Positions 58,644 through 64,000 of a stretch of 64,000 nucleotides of DNA are shown piece after piece. The translations under genes and the position numbers were made by a program. Numbering within the stretch: the first letter of the stretch is position 1; each line of letters begins with the position of its first letter. Source of the stretch: Metabacillus crassostreae (GTDB lineage: Bacteria; Bacillota; Bacilli; Bacillales; Bacillaceae). The notes beneath the pieces are model-generated. The model was not told the origin of the DNA and ran no database searches. It worked only from the letters and a program-made list of their open reading frames with translations. The DNA lies in the NCBI RefSeq assembly GCF_016908395.1, contig NZ_JAFBDU010000003.1, positions 62,001 to 126,000 on the forward strand, given 5' to 3'.

Positions 58644-58701
58644 AATCCCACCTTACCTAGCTAAACAAATAAATCATTAATTATTTAGGGCGGGATTTTT
58701 A
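58644..58701 (+). promoter_or_regulatory. Attenuator-like hairpin over the MFS start region
   Basis: AATCCCACCTTA (58644-58655) pairs with TTTAGGGCGGGATT (58684-58697). The 3' arm holds the only SD-like bases and is followed by TTTTT that runs into the ATG at 58701. It can act as a terminator or hide the ribosome-binding site. Confidence 0.5.
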
Positions 58702-59918
58702 TGTTTAAAAAGTCATTTCATTTTTTATGGATCGGTCAAGCATGTGCAAATAGTGGTGATGTTTTCTACATTATTGGAATTATTAGCTTAATATACCAAC
58801 TCACTGGCTCAGCTTTTTATACTGCTTTACTACCTTTTACAATTACATTGGCACGATTTTTTGGGAGTTTCGTTGCTCCTTGGGTATTGGATCGGATGTT
58901 ATTAAAGCATGTGTTAGTAGGTTCACAAGGTGTAAAGACCTTATTGCTTATGATTACAACTTTTCTTTTTATTTCAGACTATATAACAGCTACCACAGTC
59001 ATATTCATTTTTCCACTTGTCAGTTTTATCGCCTTTTTAGATGGATGGGCTGTACCAGCACGGCAAGCTCTTATTGTTAAAATACTTGATCGAAAACAAC
59101 TTTTAAAAGGTAATAGCTTTCTTTCAGTTGTTGATCAAACCATTAACCTAGGATGTTGGCCTTTAGGAGCCATCATCACATCATTAGTAGGCGGGCAAGG
59201 ATTACTTCTTGTGACAGGTATTTTATTTTCAATTTCCACTTTTCTTATGTTGTTTATTATGGATAACAAAAGGAACTCTTCTTCATCAACACAAAGTAAG
59301 AGTGGATCCTTTCTTGATGGTTGGAGGATGATTTGGAGCTCACCTTCTATCAGAACTATAGCAATGATCGATGTCTTAGAGTCTTTAGCAAGTGTCGTTT
59401 GGATTGCTGCTATTTTATACATCTATGTTGAGGAAATTCTTCAGAAGCCTGAAGCTTGGTGGGGGTATATTAATTCAACATTTTTTGCAGGCTTGTTAGT
59501 AGGTGGCTTTATTACTTTAAAATGTCAGCGTTTGTTTGCAACCCATGTACACAAAACAATGCTTATAAGCTCTATTCTTATTTCTTTACTTACCATTCTA
59601 TTTGGCTTTACTTCAATCGGATCGGTCGCACTCATCCTTTCTGCTGCTGTTGGTATGTTCAGTCAATTTAAATTAATACTTTCAACAACAATTTACCAAA
59701 CGGTAGCAACAGAACATGTGCTTGCAAAAGTATTTTCAGCTCGTGATGCTATTCTGACAGGGTCCTTTGCAGTAGGAACTCTTCTTTTCGGAATCATGGC
59801 AGACTTTTTTCATGTGACATTACTTTTTATAATCTCTGCTGCTTTTATTTTCGTTTCTTCAATCATCATTTTACTAAGTAAACGTTTTTTATCGATCCAC
59901 AATTTGATGGGAAAATAG
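58701..59918 (+). CDS. MFS family transporter
   Basis: Integral membrane protein of 405 residues with about 12 hydrophobic segments and a central polar loop (near residues 190-205, RNSSSSTQSKSG). An AVPARQALIVKIL segment recalls the conserved loop of drug-type MFS exporters of the MFS_1/enterobactin-exporter-like group. Substrate unknown. The start region is enclosed in a hairpin that suggests regulated expression. Not part of the B. subtilis yqk order I know. Confidence 0.85.
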   Translation: MFKKSFHFLWIGQACANSGDVFYIIGIISLIYQLTGSAFYTALLPFTITLARFFGSFVAPWVLDRMLLKHVLVGSQGVKTLLLMITTFLFISDYITATTVIFIFPLVSFIAFLDGWAVPARQALIVKILDRKQLLKGNSFLSVVDQTINLGCWPLGAIITSLVGGQGLLLVTGILFSISTFLMLFIMDNKRNSSSSTQSKSGSFLDGWRMIWSSPSIRTIAMIDVLESLASVVWIAAILYIYVEEILQKPEAWWGYINSTFFAGLLVGGFITLKCQRLFATHVHKTMLISSILISLLTILFGFTSIGSVALILSAAVGMFSQFKLILSTTIYQTVATEHVLAKVFSARDAILTGSFAVGTLLFGIMADFFHVTLLFIISAAFIFVSSIIILLSKRFLSIHNLMGK

Positions 59919-59924
59919 GCAGAT

Positions 59925-59960
59925 AAAAGGGCTGACTTCTTCATAAGTCAGCCCCTTTTT
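59925..59960. terminator. Terminator after the MFS gene
   Basis: AAAAGGGCTGACTT / AAGTCAGCCCCTTTT stem with an 8-nt loop and flanking A and T runs. Confidence 0.85.
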
Positions 59961-60101
59961 ATCTTAAGGATTGTTTTGTGCTTTTTTCCGTAAACAGATG
60001 TAAAAATCACTAATAAGTCTAGGGCATTTTTCTTGTTAGAAAAGTACTTATCACGTTTTAACGTTTAATTATGTCGATTAGTAACTATCATTTGAAAAGA
60101 A

Positions 60102-60344
60102 CTATCCTAACACATCTGAAATATGCTCCATATGTTCTTCCATCCACTTTATCGCCTCATCTATAGTAGGGAATTCCTGTGCTTCAAAGGACATTTCATC
60201 CTGAAGCAACCAAACGTCCTTTGTATCTTCATGAACACCTCCAATAGACCAATGGAGGAGACTATATGGATGGTTATCATTTAAAAATGACACCCACGTT
60301 TTATTTAGTGCAACATTTTTTATTGAGTTTAATCGATCCTTCAC
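60102..60344 (-). CDS. yqkC: YqkC (DUF2552)
   Basis: Protein of 80 residues, rich in Trp and acidic residues, ending [11 protein letters not shown]. No catalytic motif. The GTG start follows GAGGG by 8 nt, 11 bp after yqkB, so the two form an operon as in B. subtilis. Confidence 0.85.
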   Translation of the reverse strand: MKDRLNSIKNVALNKTWVSFLNDNHPYSLLHWSIGGVHEDTKDVWLLQDEMSFEAQEFPTIDEAIKWMEEHMEHISDVLG

Positions 60345-60355
60345 TTATCTTTCCC

Positions 60356-60679
60356 TCACTTTACAAGCAAGCTCATGCGTGGATTTAGAATTTGTGAAGG
60401 GCTTTTTAACATATAACAGTTTGCTGTTTTATTATATGAAACAGTAAGCTCTTCATCTAGAAACACCATTTTTGTTTTCTCCACAAATAATGGCACAGAA
60501 TTTGTTTCAATTTTCACATCATCATCATCTAACTTCTCTACTAACCACAAAGCTGTAACTCCGCTCATAACACATCCACAGCCTTCTGTATCATATTTCA
60601 TTTTCAAATAACGCCCTTCATTTCTTTCAATAACAGGTGTTAGGTGATCAATTGCTTCCTTTGTCATTGTTATCTTCAT
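60356..60679 (-). CDS. yqkB: YqkB, A-type (HesB/IscA-like) protein
   Basis: Protein of 107 residues with the HesB-like fold and the motif DTEGCGCVMSGV near residues 30-41. It has the central cysteines but lacks the usual C-terminal CGC pair, so a classical Fe-S carrier role is uncertain. Good ribosome-binding site; followed by yqkC. Confidence 0.85.
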   Translation of the reverse strand: MKITMTKEAIDHLTPVIERNEGRYLKMKYDTEGCGCVMSGVTALWLVEKLDDDDVKIETNSVPLFVEKTKMVFLDEELTVSYNKTANCYMLKSPSQILNPRMSLLVK

Positions 60680-60984
60680 GATAAATCTCCTTCACAGTTG
60701 TTCTAATAATAGTTTATCATACAGATTTCTATCCTGCATGATTCTGCTACGATAGCATCATTGATTTCCTTCTTGTTTTGGTTTGTCTACATGTTATTTC
60801 TAGAGGGGTAGATTAATATGTACGGAGATAAGGGTCTAATGTAAATTAAAGATACTGAAGTAGAATTGTTGTTAATGGCCATTCAGCAGATCTGAATAAT
60901 GTAGTGTTACGTTACTGCAATAGAAATAGTAGAGGATTATTTTAAGTTTGAAGGATGAGGTTTTACTCACCCTTATTGTTATAA
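60680..60984. other. Intergenic region between yqkB and yqjX
   Basis: 305 bp. I see the yqkB ribosome-binding site at the left and a short TGAG-TTTTA-CTCA hairpin near 60955-60970 after yqjX. An eight-codon frame at 60818-60844 has a good SD but no family support. Nothing else recognised. Confidence 0.55.
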
Positions 60985-61317
60985 TTACTTTCTCTTGACA
61001 TCAATTACATCTGTCAGTGGTAACTGTAAGCGCGTGTTTGTTTGTTCATCCACAATCCGAAGTGTTTGCTGTATCGGATCCATATAGTGAACATAACCTG
61101 AACATGTATGAAAAAGGTGGTTTTTATAATACGTAAAAATAAGTGCTACATGTTCTTCCATCGCATGGAAAATCATCTCATTAAATTGCTCCAACTGTTG
61201 TTCATCAAGTTCAGGCTTTTCTTGATACATATCTGTCTCAGACCAGGCTCTTAATAATTTAACATGCTCTGGTAGCATCATTGATGTCCATTTAATATTT
61301 CCTCTATCGCGTATCAA
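60985..61317 (-). CDS. yqjX: YqjX, YolD-like protein
   Basis: Protein of 110 residues with the YolD signature MIRDRGNIKWTSMMLPEHV. YolD-like genes accompany Y-family polymerase genes of the UvrX group. TTG start 61317 with AGGTGGTGA upstream. In B. subtilis it lies directly after yqjW in a LexA-controlled operon; here a GDSL hydrolase gene is inserted between them. Confidence 0.9.
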   Translation of the reverse strand: MIRDRGNIKWTSMMLPEHVKLLRAWSETDMYQEKPELDEQQLEQFNEMIFHAMEEHVALIFTYYKNHLFHTCSGYVHYMDPIQQTLRIVDEQTNTRLQLPLTDVIDVKRK

Positions 61318-61350
61318 CTATGTCACCACCTAAATAAACCATTGTATTAG

Positions 61351-62001
61351 TTAAACAGCAGGATAGCCTAATTCACTCAATGTTTCGGCAATCATTTTAT
61401 ATCCTAAGTTATTAGGATGAATACGATCTCTTGATAAAAGCTCATCTTGCCTGCCTTGAAAAGCAGAATATAGATCAGCTACTAAAATGGTTTTACCATT
61501 ATGAAAGCTATTTAAATGCTGATTAAATAGTTTTACCCATTTATCAGCAAGTTGAATTTGTGGTAGTGGATTATAGAGGTTAAGTAAATAAACACGATAC
61601 GGGATACCACATTGCTGTTTTAACCTGTGAATTGTCCCCATAATTCTTACCATATTACTGTGACAATCCTTCACAGATTGAACAAGCTCAGCTGTTTCTC
61701 CAGATTCAATAAAGTCCTTACTTGCTTGAATCAAATCATTTCCTCCAGCTGAAATTGTAATAATATTCGCACGCTCAATTTTACTATGCAGCGCTTGACT
61801 CTCGACAATGTCTAATACTCCATCTGTTTCAATCCCAGATCTCGCGTAAATGCTAGTACACACATTTACATGTTTTTCTTTCTCTATTAACCTCACATAT
61901 TGGCCTACAAATCCTGGTGCTAGAAATGATGCACCAACTCCAACCGTTAAAGAATCTCCCAAAGCTACATATGTGATAAATGATTGGTGATCTACTTCCA
62001 C
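61351..62001 (-). CDS. SGNH/GDSL hydrolase
   Basis: Esterase-like protein of 216 residues with block I ALGDSLTVG (nucleophile serine near residue 13), block III SAGGNDL and block V DRIHPNNLGY (catalytic Asp-His). No signal peptide. Substrate unknown. GTG start 62001 with GGGAGG 7 nt upstream. It lies between polY2 and yqjX, which are adjacent in B. subtilis, so this gene is an insertion or a rearranged neighbour. Confidence 0.88.
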   Translation of the reverse strand: MEVDHQSFITYVALGDSLTVGVGASFLAPGFVGQYVRLIEKEKHVNVCTSIYARSGIETDGVLDIVESQALHSKIERANIITISAGGNDLIQASKDFIESGETAELVQSVKDCHSNMVRIMGTIHRLKQQCGIPYRVYLLNLYNPLPQIQLADKWVKLFNQHLNSFHNGKTILVADLYSAFQGRQDELLSRDRIHPNNLGYKMIAETLSELGYPAV

Positions 62002-62022
62002 ATAACACCCTCCCAAAAAATA

Positions 62023-62123
62023 AATAAAGTATAACTTATCCGGATTCTCACAGATACCTTGTTGTATGCGATAGCTTTTTAGAGTGCTTGTGTATCAAAA
62101 GGATAAGATCTTTATACTTTATT
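62023..62123. repeat. Inverted-repeat element of about 100 bp
   Basis: AATAAAGTATAACTTATCC at 62023-62041 and GGATAAG...TTATACTTTATT at 62101-62123 are complementary except for a 4-nt insertion, enclosing about 60 bp. It lies between the GDSL gene and polY2 and could be a MITE relic or a large hairpin. Confidence 0.5.
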
Positions 62124-62186
62124 CTTAAATAGAAGTGTTGTGCTTTTCCTTAATAAAATGGTCAGTAAAATGCGGGTAGCTACTTG

Positions 62187-63449
62187 TCATGCTTTATGAC
62201 CACCTACTAGTTTTGCACGGTGCTTCGCTGTCCCAGCTGTTGTGTATGACACCGCACGAAGAAGAGCATCTGATCCATATTTATGTCGAATCGAATCCAT
62301 CACATATCCTAGTGTCCGCTCCTTCGTTCGATTTGGTCGAAATAAATCAAGCTGCATATCACAATCTTCTTCAATATTTGATAGCGCAATCGAAATCTTC
62401 CTTACTGTTTTATTGGCATAAAATTTTTCAAATAGTTGTAAACAAGCTTCATAAATGTCCATTGTAATGTTTGTTGGCTGTTCAATTGTTACAGAGCGAT
62501 GAAAACCACCCCCAAATTCATCACGGCTATAACCAATCCCAAGGCTAATTGTGCGCCCCACCTTTTTATGTTGTCTTGCTCTTCGGGCAACTTCTTCACT
62601 TATCTCTAAAATGACATGCTTTACTTCCTCTGGATCTGGATAGTCACGAAGTAAGATCTGACTTTTGCCAAAGCTGATTTGCCCCTGCATAATCGGCGCA
62701 CCAATCTCAGATAAATCTACTCCCCACGCGTGATAATAAAGCTGATTTCCCATTACTCCAAATTTCTTTTCAAGCAGTTCAAGTGGATAATTAGCAAGTT
62801 GACCAACATTGAAGATCCCCATTCGATTCAAGGTTTTTTGAACTTTTGAGCCTATTCCCCACATTTCACTAAGTGGCTCAAGCTTCCAAAGCTTTCTTTC
62901 CACATCATCATATGTCCATTCTGCAATACCAGTTTTTTTTGCTTCTGTATCTAAACAAATCTTGGCTAAAAGCATATTTGGACCAATACCAATTGCACTT
63001 GGAAGTTGAAATTCTCTCTCCATATCATCACGAATTTTTTCAGCAATCGTTCGTGCATCACCCCAAATATGCTCTACCCCATCCACTTCAATAAAGCTTT
63101 CATCAACGCTATACGTATGAATGGCCTCTTTTGGTACATAGCGATGAAATAGCTTTGTTAGCTCAGTAGAAATGCGAATATACATTGCCATCTTTGGATT
63201 TACAATTGTAATGCGAGGGTCATTAGGAACTTCAAAAAACCTCGAACCTGTTTTAATGCCAAATTCCTTTTTTAATCGTGGAGAAGCCGCTAACACAATA
63301 CTGCCTTGCCGCTCTGTATCACCAACAACAGCCAAATAGCATGTTAATGGATCCAACCCAAGTAAAACCGCAGCACAGCTTGCATAAAAGCTCTTTATAT
63401 CGATACAAAGAATTTTTCTTTTTGGCAATTGATCGTAATTTTCAATCAT
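62187..63449 (-). CDS. polY2: Y-family DNA polymerase PolY2 (YqjW, UvrX group)
   Basis: Translesion polymerase of 420 residues with CIDIKSFYASC (metal aspartate and steric-gate region), YSVDESFIEVDG (the catalytic DE pair), a helix-hairpin-helix near GIGSKVQKTL and a little-finger domain. It copies damaged DNA during the SOS response. Start at ATG 63449 with GGAGG 8 nt upstream; the earlier TTG lies on that site. Two LexA-like boxes precede it. Confidence 0.93.
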   Translation of the reverse strand: MIENYDQLPKRKILCIDIKSFYASCAAVLLGLDPLTCYLAVVGDTERQGSIVLAASPRLKKEFGIKTGSRFFEVPNDPRITIVNPKMAMYIRISTELTKLFHRYVPKEAIHTYSVDESFIEVDGVEHIWGDARTIAEKIRDDMEREFQLPSAIGIGPNMLLAKICLDTEAKKTGIAEWTYDDVERKLWKLEPLSEMWGIGSKVQKTLNRMGIFNVGQLANYPLELLEKKFGVMGNQLYYHAWGVDLSEIGAPIMQGQISFGKSQILLRDYPDPEEVKHVILEISEEVARRARQHKKVGRTISLGIGYSRDEFGGGFHRSVTIEQPTNITMDIYEACLQLFEKFYANKTVRKISIALSNIEEDCDMQLDLFRPNRTKERTLGYVMDSIRHKYGSDALLRAVSYTTAGTAKHRAKLVGGHKA

Positions 63450-63467
63450 AGCCAATTCCTCCAAAAT

Positions 63468-63481
63468 AGAATATATGTTCG
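63468..63481. promoter_or_regulatory. LexA (SOS) box 1 at polY2
   Basis: Minus-strand CGAACATATATTCT matches the Bacillus LexA box CGAACnnnnGTTCG in its left half and partly in the right. It lies 19 bp upstream of the polY2 ATG. Confidence 0.6.
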
Positions 63482-63507
63482 TATTTAAGTATATACTTTA
63501 TCTTAAG

Positions 63508-63521
63508 GGAATATACGTTCG
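63508..63521. promoter_or_regulatory. LexA (SOS) box 2 at polY2
   Basis: Minus-strand CGAACGTATATTCC, the same half-site pattern as box 1 and exactly 40 bp away from it. The candidate polY2 -10 (TATACT) lies between the boxes. Confidence 0.6.
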
Positions 63522-63637
63522 ATTTCAATGGTAGTTTTCACCAAGATTAAGACATGGATAGAGCGACATATAAGAAATGAAGGGTTCCTTACGACACCTT
63601 TAGGATAAATAAGTTATAATTCTTGCTTCATAAATAA

Positions 63638-63801
63638 AGGCTGTTTTCGCAAACTTTGTTGCTTTTAAATACACGAGAAATCAGCACAGTAGTAAGTCTA
63701 GTGGCATCTTTTCTTTATAAAATGGTAGCCTTTTATGCGAAAATACACTATTTCCACTGTATATTTTGGTTACATAGCAACAATCTTTCAGAAAAGAGCC
63801 T
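63638..63801 (+). repeat. MITE-like interspersed repeat, full copy 3
   Basis: 164 bp bounded by AGGCTGTTTTC and GAAAAGAGCCT, the same length and order as 20268-20431 and mostly identical to it. It lies between the polY2 LexA boxes and the yqzH-like gene, with TAAATAA on each side. Confidence 0.85.
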
Positions 63802-63844
63802 AAATAAAAGAAAAGTCTGATACTATCAAATAGTGAGGTGTATG

Positions 63845-64000
63845 ATGGAAGAAAAGTTTCTATTAAAAATGCTAAGGAAAAGTTTTTTACAATATGGAAG
63901 AGACTTGAATGAAAATCCTCTTTCCAAAGAAGATACTGAAGGTTTATTAAAACAACTAAGAAAGTCAAAAACAGAAGATACAGAATGGTATGAAATCATT
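63845..64000 (+). CDS. YqzH-like protein (partial, cut by window end)
   Basis: The first 52 residues are visible, starting MEEKFLLKMLRKSFLQYGRD. GAGG precedes two adjacent ATG codons (63842, 63845); the second has the better spacing. Position divergent from polY2 matches B. subtilis yqzH, and the N-terminus (short helical, QYG) is compatible, but I am not certain of the family. Function unknown. Confidence 0.55.
   Translation, partial: MEEKFLLKMLRKSFLQYGRDLNENPLSKEDTEGLLKQLRKSKTEDTEWYEII

Noticed and set aside
60818-60844. Eight-codon frame with a good SD in the yqkB-yqjX gap
   Set aside because: Too short to support as a gene, no neighbouring structure that would make it a leader peptide.

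Overview
The window reads as a chromosomal segment of a low-GC, endospore-forming Bacillaceae species. It carries the spoVA, spoIIA, dacF, dacB-spmAB and spoIIM sporulation genes and the resABCDE cytochrome-maturation and respiration genes. The riboflavin genes sit behind an FMN riboswitch. The order prsW-ypdA-gudB-mecB-ypbG-ypbF-ypbE-ypbD-recS-ypbB-fer, and the run from ribosomal-type housekeeping genes to yqk/yqj genes at the right end, both follow the Bacillus subtilis backbone. I see no rRNA, tRNA, CRISPR array, prophage or transposase gene, so this is core chromosome with small local insertions. The genus cannot be fixed from the sequence alone.

Layout. 1-12.5 kb: prsW (cut by the window edge), ansA, ypdA, gudB, mecB, a CarH-like B12-binding regulator inserted between mecB and ypbG, ypbG-F-E-D, recS-ypbB and ferredoxin. 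12.5-17.5 kb: a LysM/M23 peptidase, sigX-rsiX with a recognisable ECF promoter, and a cobalamin adenosyltransferase/acetyltransferase pair. 17.6-25 kb: resE-resD and resC-resB-resA, then rluB. 25-30.5 kb: dacB-spmA-spmB, scpA-scpB, a tiny YjcZ-like gene, ypuF and ribT. 30.8-33.8 kb: ribH-ribBA-ribE behind an FMN riboswitch, with ribD missing. 34-42.4 kb: ppiB, ypuA, lysA and the seven-gene spoVA operon with a sigma-G-type promoter. 42.5-46.4 kb: spoIIAA-spoIIAB-sigF, dacF and a NERD-domain protein. 46.6-53 kb: a 60-bp tandem repeat, pdp-pupG-drm, xerD, yqzK, fur and spoIIM. 53-64 kb: an acetyltransferase, endonuclease Q-like yqxK, nudF, an extended mciZ, yqkF, yqkE, yqkD, an MFS transporter, yqkC, yqkB, yqjX, a GDSL hydrolase, LexA-boxed polY2 and the start of a yqzH-like gene.

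How the genes fit together. Much of the window serves sporulation. Fe/redox and cytochrome functions include ResA-E, Fer, Fur with a PerR-like box, and YpdA. DNA repair is represented by RecS, EndoQ-like YqxK, PolY2 and XerD. The nucleoside salvage genes drm, pupG and pdp form one operon.

The items most worth a second look are: a five-copy family of 164-bp terminal-inverted-repeat (MITE-like) elements, one copy abutting the sigX promoter; a second repeated hairpin element; the loss of ribD from a riboswitch-controlled rib operon with a possible orphan ribosome-binding site as a scar; a CarH-like regulator lacking the histidine expected after its motif tryptophan; a hierarchical tandem repeat upstream of a NERD gene; an attenuator-like hairpin touching the start codon of an MFS transporter; and a MciZ homologue with a C-terminal extension. 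None is clearly a wholly new multi-gene system.
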